Shown piece by piece: positions 7,154-17,661 of a DNA stretch of 64,000 nt (position 1 is the stretch's first letter; every line of letters begins with the position of its first letter). The notes beneath the pieces were generated by a model. The model made no database searches. It was not told where the DNA came from and saw only the letters and a list, made by a program, of their open reading frames with translations. The translations under genes were made by a program, and so were the position numbers. The DNA is from Actinomyces oris (lineage in GTDB: Bacteria > Actinomycetota > Actinomycetes > Actinomycetales > Actinomycetaceae), in contig NZ_MSGO01000032.1 of assembly GCF_001929375.1 (NCBI RefSeq), forward strand, positions 1 to 64,000, given 5' to 3'.

Positions 7154-9331
7154 TTACCGCTGAGGGGCCTTTCTGCCCGTGACCACCGCACTTGCACTCG
7201 AGTGGGAGTCACCAGAAACGATGACTCCGCCCGGACACAGCGCCACCGGGTCGGTGGTCACCCAGAACCGGGGCAACGAGACGCTGACCCACGCGGGCTC
7301 GCGACCACCGGAGTCGGTGGCGCCGCGATCCTGCTCGGCGTCCTGGCGGGCCGCCTCGTTCTGCGGCACCACGAGCTGGTCGGAGAAGCTGTGGTGGTTC
7401 TCGTCATCCACGCGCGCCGAGAAGACAGGGGTGTCCACTGCGCCCGAGTACGGAGAGCTTGAACTGCGGTCACCATCCTGTTCAATGGTGCGATAAGTCC
7501 CTGCAGGATCGACAGCTGTTACCTTTCCCGAGCGGGTGTCGAAGACATTGAGCACCAGCGGGTGGCCGAATTCTTTGGCCTTCCCCTCGACCTCGTCCTG
7601 GACGGTCCAGGCGGACACGGCCTGGGCACTGGCCTGGATCGCGACCAGAGCCCAGTTGTCGGGCTTGTCCTCCCCCTTGAGAGACACGGTCCCTCCACTG
7701 TCGATGTTCTCCACCGTCCCGTCCTTAGCGGCGTTGACAATCCAGCCACCGGCATTGACGGGTTGCCCGGCGATCACCTGAGCCCTGATTGTCCGGGAGG
7801 AGAGATAAGAGCCACTGCTGTCCCCAGCATTAGGTAGAGCCTCGAGGTCTATGACAGGGCGCTGAAACTGCGAGTCCTCCCGCTTGTCCCGGACGACCAC
7901 GGAGGAGTGCCCACCGGGTCCCGGAATCGCCGCCTTCTCCTCGTCGAGCGGCGTGAGCTCGCGTCCGTCGGCGGTGTCGTAGACCTTGCGGTTGATGACG
8001 GTCTTCGAATCGGTCAGCTGCACCGCGGGAGTCGCCCCGGTCACCTGGGTATCAAGAGCGACCCGGCCCGTATCCGTGCTCAGGACCACCACGCGGGTGA
8101 TGTTCTCGCCGGACTTACTGGAGATGGCGGAGGGCGAGACGTCGAAGGCGTAGGCGAGCCAGGCACCATTAGGTGAGGTGAAGGCGGGCCGCCCACCATA
8201 GACACTCGCCCCCTTGAGAAGGTCGGTATTTCCGCGATACAAGCGGCCATTCGACTCGGCCGTGGCAAAGCTCCACGTCACCTTTCCGGTTGAGGAGTCC
8301 AGCCCGTAGACGCCGTTCCTGGTGACGACGACGGCGCCGCGCACCCCGGCGAGAACCTCATGAACAGTGCTGTCATCAAAGGCAGCGGTCCACATAGGAT
8401 CGGCGTCGATCTTCCCCTTGCTGGCGGTCGCGGACGCCATTTCCTCGACTGTCGGAAAACCGTCACGGTCGGCGGCCGCACTGGTCGTGACACGAACAAA
8501 ATGATCGTAGGAGCTGCTGATGAGGCCGGGGACCGTCACCGCAATCACGGTGACCACGGCGATACAGATGAGGCTCGCCCCCATGTCCCGCACGCTCTGT
8601 CCAACAGGCTTCCGGGCCGCAGCAGTCGCTTGCTGAACGTACTGCGGTTGCTGCGAGGATGCCGACGACGAGCCGATAATCCTCCCGTACGCAAGGGCAG
8701 CACTATCCGACGTCGAGGCGCCGCCCCACGAAGTCGCCGCTCCCTGCGCCGCCTGAGGCGGCACAGCCGTCCGGTAGACGCGCAGGACCTGATGGCTCAA
8801 GAGGGCGAGAACCAGGCAGACCCACCCAACTGCTAGCCGGCCAATGTACTCGGGGACGATCGCACCCGACCGTCCGATCATGTCGAGGGTCCTCCCACCG
8901 CTAAGGAGGAGCAGAAAAGAGGCGGCGCCCAATCCACCGATGGTGTACCCGATGATGAGACCGGCCGGCCACCGGGAGGAAGGCTGTGCCCGGCTCATGG
9001 TCCAGAGAGAATACAGAACTAATAGAAGTATCTGCACGGCGCCCCACCCGGTACTGATCAACGGCACCGGCAGCGGTGAACGCAGCGCCTCCGCGATCCC
9101 CCAACCCAGCAGGATGAGAGCCGCGCCCCCTGCCGCCAGACGCACTCCGGCCAGAAGGCTGAAGACCACCCGCCGGCGACGCGAGCTCCCCTGAGCACCT
9201 GCGACCGGGGACGGCCGCCTCCATCCGGCACCAGCAACACCGTTGACCGTCGGGTAGCCACGTTGATCCACCGAGACTTCGGACGGGCCGCTTCCGAAGC
9301 CGCCGAGCGTCGGCGTCGCATCATTACTCAT
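7154..9331 (-). CDS. Membrane protein with extracytoplasmic PQQ-like beta-propeller
   Basis: The protein is about 725 aa from ATG 9331 (MSNDATPTLGGFGSG); the longer upstream frame is not credible. An acidic/proline-rich cytosolic N-terminus is followed by four TM segments (starting near residues 55, 90, 118 and 155) and a fifth near residue 255, after which all remaining residues are outside. The outer part has repeats like GAVVVTRNGVYGLDSSTGKVTWSF and VVVLSTDTGRVALDTQVTG, which fit PQQ-like or WD-type propeller blades. No enzymatic residues are recognised. Such proteins are common near actinobacterial T7SS loci, but a direct link is unproven. It is divergent from the pullulanase gene. Confidence 0.65.
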   Translation of the reverse strand: MSNDATPTLGGFGSGPSEVSVDQRGYPTVNGVAGAGWRRPSPVAGAQGSSRRRRVVFSLLAGVRLAAGGAALILLGWGIAEALRSPLPVPLISTGWGAVQILLLVLYSLWTMSRAQPSSRWPAGLIIGYTIGGLGAASFLLLLSGGRTLDMIGRSGAIVPEYIGRLAVGWVCLVLALLSHQVLRVYRTAVPPQAAQGAATSWGGASTSDSAALAYGRIIGSSSASSQQPQYVQQATAAARKPVGQSVRDMGASLICIAVVTVIAVTVPGLISSSYDHFVRVTTSAAADRDGFPTVEEMASATASKGKIDADPMWTAAFDDSTVHEVLAGVRGAVVVTRNGVYGLDSSTGKVTWSFATAESNGRLYRGNTDLLKGASVYGGRPAFTSPNGAWLAYAFDVSPSAISSKSGENITRVVVLSTDTGRVALDTQVTGATPAVQLTDSKTVINRKVYDTADGRELTPLDEEKAAIPGPGGHSSVVVRDKREDSQFQRPVIDLEALPNAGDSSGSYLSSRTIRAQVIAGQPVNAGGWIVNAAKDGTVENIDSGGTVSLKGEDKPDNWALVAIQASAQAVSAWTVQDEVEGKAKEFGHPLVLNVFDTRSGKVTAVDPAGTYRTIEQDGDRSSSSPYSGAVDTPVFSARVDDENHHSFSDQLVVPQNEAARQDAEQDRGATDSGGREPAWVSVSLPRFWVTTDPVALCPGGVIVSGDSHSSASAVVTGRKAPQR

Positions 9332-9599
9332 GGGATGAGTGTCAGACCCGCACGAGGATTCAACAATGGGGAGTGCGGCCACCTTGACCTGCCGGGACGT
9401 CCCACACGCGGACCGCCTGCGGACCACGCTCCGCAGGCCGGGCAGGACAATTCCCGCCAACGGGCTGACAGGGCCCCGCCCCCCAGGAGAGACTACGAGG
9501 TGCGCGGCCCCACGTCCGCCCCCCACGGAGCCGCACGCGACACGACCGGCAGGACCGGCGGCGCCCCACCACGGCGCCTCCGTTCGGAAGGACACCACC
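9332..9599. other. Divergent intergenic region, beta-propeller gene / pullulanase gene
   Basis: The 268 bp between two divergent starts hold the promoters of both genes. A GGAAGGA precedes the pullulanase ATG. I see no strong palindrome or clear -35/-10 pair. Confidence 0.5.
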
Positions 9600-12512
<2,913 letters not shown>

Positions 12513-12544
12513 GACAGCAACTGCGCCCGAGCGTGGCTCACCAT

Positions 12545-12578
12545 CGGGGAAAATGTCACTTTTGGCGACTATTCCCCG
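12545..12578 (+). terminator. Hairpin downstream of pulA
   Basis: CGGGGAA (12545-12551) pairs with TTCCCCG (12572-12578), and inner bases partly extend the stem. There is no U-tract. It sits between the ends of two convergent genes. Confidence 0.4.
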
Positions 12579-12720
12579 GCCCTCACCGCTCTGCTGCGAC
12601 CAGCAAACCGTCCTGACCTGGGCATATGCTCACGAGCCGCGGAGGACCGAGGAGCAGATCAGCTCTAAAAGTCGCCCACAGTGACACGAGACGACCGGTT
12701 CCAACTGGGGGCCGCGTGGT

Positions 12721-13455
12721 TCAGTCCCCACCCAGGAGGTCGGCGGAGTCGATGACGCCGCCGCGCAGGGCCAGCAGCACGAGGTGGACCCGGTCGCGGC
12801 GGCCGGTTGTGGACAGCAGGCGGCTCACGTGGGTCTTGACCGTGGGCATGGACAGCCACTTCCGGTCGCAGATCTCCTGGTCGCTCAGCCCCAAAGCGAT
12901 GAGCGCCAGAATCTCGCGCTCACGCCGGGTGAGGCCCGCAACCTGCCGGGAGGCCTCGGCGCCCCGGACCGCCTCGAGTGGTTCCTCGGCGCGGTGCCGC
13001 CCGGTGCCTGCTCCGGCGCGCGCACCGCTGACCGACTCGGCGTGCGTGGCGGCGAGCAGCCGGCGCGTGGACCCCGGGGAGATGACGGAGCTCCCGTCGT
13101 GAACGGCACGGATCGCAGCGATAAGCTCCTGGGGCGGAGTGCTTTTGAGCAGGAGGCCGGAGGCACCGGCCTCGATGGCGTCCATGACGGAGTCGTCGGT
13201 GTCGGAGGTGGTCAGGATGACGACTCTCCCAGCCGCGCCGCGGGCCATGAGCTCGCCGGTGGCGGCCGGGCCGCTCAGGCCCGGCATCCGCACGTCGAGG
13301 AGGAGGACGTCGGCCGGGTCGGCGGCGTTGCGCGCGAGCGCGTGCTTGCCGTCGGCGGCCCGCCAGATGATCTCCATATCCGGCTGCGCCCCCAGCAGTG
13401 TGGCCAGTCCCATGGTGAACAGCGGCTCGTCGTCAGCCAGACCCAGGCGGATCAC
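12721..13455 (-). CDS. NarL/LuxR-family response regulator (orphan)
   Basis: This 244-aa protein starts at GTG 13455 with AAGGGGAGG 5 nt upstream. The receiver domain has the acidic pocket ADDEP, the phospho-acceptor Asp in VLLLDVRMPGLSG, the Thr of ILTTSD and the Lys of LLLKSTPP. A long Ala/Gly linker leads to the LuxR-type HTH (LTRREREILALIALGLSDQE, then PTVKTHVSRLL). No histidine kinase is adjacent: the next gene upstream is a broken esterase, so its sensor lies elsewhere or was lost. Target genes cannot be read from the sequence. Confidence 0.9.
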   Translation of the reverse strand: MIRLGLADDEPLFTMGLATLLGAQPDMEIIWRAADGKHALARNAADPADVLLLDVRMPGLSGPAATGELMARGAAGRVVILTTSDTDDSVMDAIEAGASGLLLKSTPPQELIAAIRAVHDGSSVISPGSTRRLLAATHAESVSGARAGAGTGRHRAEEPLEAVRGAEASRQVAGLTRREREILALIALGLSDQEICDRKWLSMPTVKTHVSRLLSTTGRRDRVHLVLLALRGGVIDSADLLGGD

Positions 13456-13672
13456 AGGCGCCTCCCCTTCTTGACGGCAACTCACCGGAAGTATCCGCCC
13501 TTCAGGTTCGACTGGAGCGGTTTTGTCCTGGCGAAGTGTCGACGGCGCCCTGCGAGGTTCGCCATATCAGAGTGATTGGTTCTCGCTCTGGGCAGGCAGG
13601 GAGCAACTCCACCCGCCGCCTCGGCGGAGTCCGCTGACCGGCCGACCCGACCGACTCCGCGGCGCCCACCTC

Positions 13673-14615
13673 TCACCCGACCTTGGCGAAGTGGTTGAGC
13701 AGGGAGTCGATGTCCTGCTGGATGCGGCCCCAGCGCACGATGTGGGCACCTGTGTGCTCGTAGCCGATGCCGGCGCCGTCGAGCGCTTTCTCGAAGCTCT
13801 GCTGGCTGGGCAGGACGATGCTCGCGTAGCGGTCGCTCTCGGTGCCGGACACCAGGAAGATGCGCTTGCCGCGGTAGCTCTCCACGTGCTCGACCGGGTT
13901 GTCGGCGCTCACCCGCGCCTGGTCCCACGGAATCCCGTAGATGGTGCGCCCTTGAGGTCGGTGGCTCCGGCGGTGAAGTTCGCCCAGTGGACGACCGCGC
14001 CGTCCTGGATACGCAGGTCGGCCGGCCCCGAGTGGTTGGACACCGACCCGAAGAGCTCGGGGTACTTCGCGGCGTACTTCAGGGCCCCGAAGCCGCCCAT
14101 CGAGAAGCCGGAGATCGCGCGGCCGGAGGGCTGTCCGGTGGTGGCGAAGGTGGCATCGACCCGGGGGATGAGCTCCTTGATGTGGAAGGTCTCCCAGTTG
14201 CGCGTCCCCACGTTGGAGGACTCGGGGTCGCAGTACCAGCCGGCCGCTCCGCCGTCGGGCATGACGACGATGAGGCTGCGCCCTGCGGTGTGGTTGCGGA
14301 TGTCGTACTTCGTGTCGAAGGTCGAGTAGTTCTCGCCGCCGTCGTGCAGCAGGAAGAGCACCGGGTAGCGGCGCGAGGTGTCGTAGCCGTCGGGCAGCAG
14401 CACGTTGACGCGCGGCAGCCGGCCGACCGACGGCGTAGTCAGCTTGTAGTACTGGATGCGGCCGTGGTCCTCGTGCTCGGCCACCGTGAGGGCGGCCTGG
14501 GCCGGGGCCGATCCGGCGACGACGGCGCCGCCCCTGAGCTCGGTCGGCCGACGGACACCGGCCGCCCCTTGAGACAGGGCCTCACGGCGGCGTCTCCATC
14601 GGCGCTCACCCGTGA
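13673..14615 (-). pseudogene. Frameshifted secreted esterase (esterase D / antigen 85-like fold)
   Basis: The N-terminal frame (to about 13940) encodes YYKLTTPSVGRLPRVNVLLPDGYD, FLLHDGGENYSTFD and the nucleophile elbow GFSMGGFGALKYAAKYPELF. The C-terminal frame (13673 on) gives IYGIPWDQAR, then YRGKRIFLVSGTESDRY and a terminal GAHIVRWGRIQQDIDSLLNH with the expected catalytic His region. One missing base near 13947 separates them. The N-terminus resembles a Tat or Sec signal ending AQAAL, but no convincing start is visible. It is either a recent pseudogene or a single-base sequence error. The family includes carbohydrate and mycolyl esterases; the substrate is unknown. Confidence 0.7.
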
Positions 14616-15064
14616 GACCTGATTCACACCATACTATAACCGGAAGGTCAATAACACCCCTTATCGCGGCCGCCCCTGGAACCTCAGGCGTCGAGCAGGG
14701 CGCGCAGGTTGCGCACGAACCGCCCGAAGGCCGCTCGGTCACACGTGCCGGTGGGACTGGAGTTCCGAGAGGCGAAGCGGAAGGCAATACGGCCTCAGCT
14801 CTCCAACACGATGGCGTCAACAGATAGACGCCATGCATCCAGCCAACACGACATGCACACAAGCCCAGGCCGGCGACGCACTGATAGCATTCACAGAACC
14901 ACCACCAACGCTGCAACTGCCACATACGAGCTTGATGATGGATAATCACCGGGTAAGGTTGTCGCGACCACTGAGAGTGGGCGAGAAGAAAATTTCTTCG
15001 CGGCTGAAAGTCTGTCGTTGGCCGAATCCACCGCGGGAAACTCTCTCAACAGAAAAGGGCGTAC
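14616..15064. other. Non-coding decayed region
   Basis: These 449 bp have no credible gene. The region holds a relic of a regulator 3' end (14684-14734), the eroded 5' flank of the esterase, and from about 14830 a marked drop in GC that continues into the next gene. Confidence 0.5.
14684..14734 (-). pseudogene. Relic of the 3' end of a winged-helix regulator gene
   Basis: Read on the minus strand these 51 bp encode AAFGRFVRNLRALLDA-stop, matching VAFERYVRNLRALLDA-stop of the intact regulator ending at 16440. Nothing of the rest of the gene is visible, so this is a leftover of a duplication or deletion. Confidence 0.6.
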
Positions 15065-15820
15065 GTGAATAAGATTCACCCATGCGATCGTGCCGACTTA
15101 AGCCGCCTGCATGAATCATACTTTTTTGGCCTAGCGGCTATTATGTGCTTCGCCGCCATTCTTTTTATCAAGTTGATCCCCACTCCTATGGAGATTCTAT
15201 ACCTAGGGGTTGGTTTGTTCCTCACTTCGTATGCCGTCAATCGAAATATGCAGTTCAAGTTTGCTCAGCACTCTTACAAAAAATGGAATGCTAGGCCAGG
15301 AGGCATTGAGTTCGGTCCATGCTGGTTCTTCAACTCGTGGAGCATTCTGACGATAGTCATCCTAGTACTTACCGTAGTCACCGCGGTCTGGTTTACGTAT
15401 TTTGGTGGGACACCATACTCGGATCGGACGCAATTAAAAATCATGATGATGGCCGGGGCGTTACTGATATTGTCATTAGTCAGCCTGCTTTCATTTCCGT
15501 TTAGTCAATGGGCGAAGCCTGAAATCATTATTGATTCTGCCGGAATTCATCTATGGCCCGCCGGGCGCTATCGATCCATGATTCCATGGGAAACACAACC
15601 GAAAGTTTCAGGCTGTGTGAGACATAACGGCACGCCCGTCGCTCTCATAGAGACCAGAACCGGTTCATTTTACTATTTTCCAATGTTCACGCTGCCCCTG
15701 GGATACGTCCAGCTTCAAAGAATTCTTGAGTTCTACTCGAGTTACGCTGATGCTCGTCGCAACATCGGTACGCCACAAGGCCTTGAGGCTTATTCACAGC
15801 ATCCGTCAAAGGCGCTGTGA
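15065..15820 (+). CDS. Low-GC multi-pass membrane protein of unknown function, C-terminus supplied by a MITE
   Basis: This 251-aa protein starts at GTG 15065 with AAAAGGG 7 nt upstream. Four hydrophobic segments are visible (near residues 21-37, 41-57, 90-112 and 128-150), followed by a soluble part with DSAGIHLWPAGRYRSMIPWE and ETRTGSFYYFP, like a membrane-anchored PH-type strand pattern. Base composition is far lower in GC than flanking genes, suggesting horizontal origin. The last codons (EAYSQHPSKAL-stop) are the beginning of the repeat element at 15786, so the original C-terminus has been replaced. I do not recognise the family. Confidence 0.6.
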   Translation: MNKIHPCDRADLSRLHESYFFGLAAIMCFAAILFIKLIPTPMEILYLGVGLFLTSYAVNRNMQFKFAQHSYKKWNARPGGIEFGPCWFFNSWSILTIVILVLTVVTAVWFTYFGGTPYSDRTQLKIMMMAGALLILSLVSLLSFPFSQWAKPEIIIDSAGIHLWPAGRYRSMIPWETQPKVSGCVRHNGTPVALIETRTGSFYYFPMFTLPLGYVQLQRILEFYSSYADARRNIGTPQGLEAYSQHPSKAL

Positions 15821-15862
15821 CCTGCGCAGATGCCGGCGTCGGCTAGCCCTGTGAATACGCCT
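15786..15862 (+). mobile_element. MITE-like element, copy 2
   Basis: This 77-bp copy runs from AGGCTTATTCAC to GTGAATACGCCT (11 of 12 bases inverted). It is flanked by a perfect 5-bp duplication, CCTTG, at 15781-15785 and 15863-15867. It terminates the upstream membrane protein gene. Confidence 0.85.
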
Positions 15863-16169
15863 CCTTGTTCACGTGCGAAGCCTCATGGATTTCCCAGTCG
15901 CCGAAATAGCCAAGGACCTCCATAGCCAGTGAACTACGACGTTCTGTCGGCGTGAACTGGAGGCCGAGATGTCGTCGCCCCACCTCATGGGAAAGCTGTT
16001 TGCATGACTCTGCTTCAGAAGCTCTCCCCCACGGGCGGAGACAAGTCCGCAGCGCAAAATTATGGACGCGCCGACCACTTAAGAGACCTGAAGGCGTTCG
16101 CCATGCTGACGGCCGGGGTCGGCCTGGTGCCCCCATCCTTCGTCTATCCCTCATCCATTGCGTTCATTG
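15863..16169. other. Region between two MITE copies, no supported gene
   Basis: These 307 bp have only short frames on each strand. A minus-strand stretch reading TPTERRSSLAMEVLGYFGDWEIHEASHVN could be a protein relic, but nothing confirms it. Short frames on both sides end inside the flanking repeats. Confidence 0.4.
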
Positions 16170-16246
16170 AGGCTTATTCACGGCATCCGTCAAAGGTGCT
16201 GTGACCTGCGCAGACGCCAGTGTCGACTAGCCCTGTGAATAAGCCT
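16170..16246 (+). mobile_element. MITE-like element, copy 3
   Basis: This 77-bp copy has perfect 12-bp inverted ends (AGGCTTATTCAC / GTGAATAAGCCT) and differs from copy 2 at only a few positions. The flanks CATTG and CCAGG are not a duplication, so this insertion may have been rearranged. Confidence 0.8.
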
Positions 16247-16404
16247 CCAGGTCTCGCCAGGGAACGCACACAGTCCTCGAGTCGACCGACTCCCTCACCG
16301 CCCCCGTTCCGGCAGCGTCCGTCGATACCTCCAGCATCACGGTCAGCCGCAGAGCCTCCCCGCTCGGCCGGTAACGGGGGCGATGCGACGTCGGCCGAAT
16401 GACC

Positions 16405-16430
16405 GCCGGAGCCCTCGGCTGAGCTCCGGC
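16405..16430 (-). terminator. Terminator-like hairpin of the winged-helix regulator operon
   Basis: GCCGGAGC and GCTCCGGC form a perfect 8-bp stem 10 bp beyond the regulator stop codon. No T-run follows. Confidence 0.45.
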
Positions 16431-16439
16431 AACTCGGCC

Positions 16440-16847
16440 TCAGGCGTCGAGCAGAGCGCGCAGGTTGCGCACGTACCGCTCGAAGGCGACCCGCCCCTCG
16501 GGGGTCAGCGCCAGGTACGTGGCAGGACTGCGCCCCGAGTAGGTCTTGTTCTGCTGCACGTATCCCGCACCCTCCAGCTTGGACAGGTGGGTGGACAGGT
16601 TGCCGGCCGTCATGTCCAGCAGCTCGCGCAGCCGAGGGAAGTGCAGCTCGTCGCCGACGGGCACGGCGGCCAGGGTCGCCATGATCCGCAGGCGGGCCTG
16701 GGCGTGAATGACAGGGTCGATATCGACGGCGGAGACCGTTGCGGCAGCGGAGGCTCCAGCGCCGGCACCGACCGGCACCGCCGACTCCTCCGTCGCGCCC
16801 GCACCCTCCGGCGCTCCAGGCCGCTGCGCCCGCACCCCTCCGGACAT
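16440..16847 (-). CDS. Winged-helix transcriptional regulator (MarR/ArsR-like)
   Basis: This 135-aa protein starts at ATG 16847, one base after the stop of the membrane-protein gene (TGA-C-ATG). A low-complexity Ala/Gly tail of about 45 residues precedes the DNA-binding domain: VIHAQARLRIMATLAAV, FPRLRELLDMTAGNLSTHLSKLEGAGYVQ (HTH) and a wing with SGRSPATYLALTPEGRVAFERYV. This fits the single-domain transcriptional regulators usually co-transcribed with a small membrane protein they control. The twin GTTTG-N5-CAAAC sites upstream of the operon are its likely operators (inference). Confidence 0.85.
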   Translation of the reverse strand: MSGGVRAQRPGAPEGAGATEESAVPVGAGAGASAAATVSAVDIDPVIHAQARLRIMATLAAVPVGDELHFPRLRELLDMTAGNLSTHLSKLEGAGYVQQNKTYSGRSPATYLALTPEGRVAFERYVRNLRALLDA

Positions 16848-16848
16848 G

Positions 16849-17502
16849 TCACGCACCTCGCTTCGATCGTGTGGCAGAAGCGACGACAGCGGCCACCAGC
16901 ATGCCACCCCCACCGGCCACGGACATGATCCACCAGGCCCAGGGCATCCCGACAATCGTGACCACCAGGGTGACCAGGAGGATCCAGCCACCCAGGACCC
17001 CCATGACCGTCTCATCCCACAGTGCGGCGCTCATGAGGAAGATGACGCCGACGACGAGACAGGGCACGGCGTTGGACACCACGCTGGCGACCTCATTGGC
17101 CTGGCTCGTGTTGAAGGTGGCCAGGAAGGCATTGACCCGGCTCAGGATGACGGCCCCCAGCGGCATCCCGAGGACCCAGGCGAGACCGTAGTAAGTGCCC
17201 TCCCGGCTGCTCCGACCGCGGATGCCGCGCGCCTTGGGGACGATATAGGCGAAGGTGAACAGCAGGGCCGCCGCGAGGCAGCCGCAGAAGAACAGGTACG
17301 GCACCGTCGGCAGGCTGTAGTCCGCCCCGCGGTAGAGGGCCAGCGCGGCATAACCGACCAGCCAGGCCAGACCCCAGGCGATCAGGAGCGGGGCCGCCTT
17401 GATCTCGTGCCGCTTGAGAAAGGCGCTCCGCTGGGCCTCGACGACGGCGAGGGCCTCATCGGGCCCCGCCGGAACCTTCTGGTGCTCAGTGGCAGCACTC
17501 AT
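16849..17502 (-). CDS. Membrane protein co-transcribed with winged-helix regulator
   Basis: This 217-aa protein starts at ATG 17502 with GAGGAGG 6 nt upstream; the longer frame to 17571 would run through the operators. A charged N-terminus (EAQRSAFLKRHEIKAAP) is followed by about six hydrophobic helices, including LLIAWGLAWLVGYAALALY, YLFFCGCLAAALLFTFAYIV and LGGWILLVTLVVTIVGMPWAWW. There are no transport or enzyme motifs I recognise. Its pairing with a regulator gene suggests it is that regulator's main target, perhaps a stress-responsive membrane protein. Confidence 0.7.
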   Translation of the reverse strand: MSAATEHQKVPAGPDEALAVVEAQRSAFLKRHEIKAAPLLIAWGLAWLVGYAALALYRGADYSLPTVPYLFFCGCLAAALLFTFAYIVPKARGIRGRSSREGTYYGLAWVLGMPLGAVILSRVNAFLATFNTSQANEVASVVSNAVPCLVVGVIFLMSAALWDETVMGVLGGWILLVTLVVTIVGMPWAWWIMSVAGGGGMLVAAVVASATRSKRGA

Positions 17503-17525
17503 GGTGAACCTCCTCGTGAACAGGG

Positions 17526-17578
17526 GTTTGTGTTTCAAACCAGTTCCAGGATAGCGACTTTTGGTTTGCATTGCAAAC
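17526..17578. promoter_or_regulatory. Twin inverted-repeat operators GTTTG-N5-CAAAC
   Basis: Two identical dyads lie upstream of the minus-strand operon: GTTTG-TGTTT-CAAAC at 17526-17540 and GTTTG-CATTG-CAAAC at 17564-17578, the second being a near-perfect 15-bp palindrome. Their centres are 38 bp apart. They also lie upstream of the divergent flippase gene. Autoregulation by the winged-helix protein is the simplest reading. Confidence 0.6.
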
Positions 17579-17648
17579 TACTTTGAACACACCGCCCGTT
17601 GCCGCACGGTTCCTTCCGGCGTAGGAGGGTCTGCACAGGCTCTCCCCC

Positions 17649-17654
17649 TAGAAT
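17649..17654 (+). promoter_or_regulatory. -10 box TAGAAT of the flippase gene
   Basis: TAGAAT is followed by 7 nt (CGGCGTC) and the ATG, with no Shine-Dalgarno in between, predicting a leaderless transcript. Confidence 0.5.
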
Positions 17655-17661
17655 CGGCGTC

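Noticed and set aside
9339-9599. N-terminal extension of the pullulanase frame back to 9339
   Set aside because: The extra residues are low-complexity Pro/Arg/Thr text, overlap the divergent promoter region, and a good ribosome site precedes ATG 9600.
16004-16204. 66-codon frame ending in the third MITE copy
   Set aside because: Its last codons are the repeat and the rest has no ribosome site or recognisable pattern; most likely chance.
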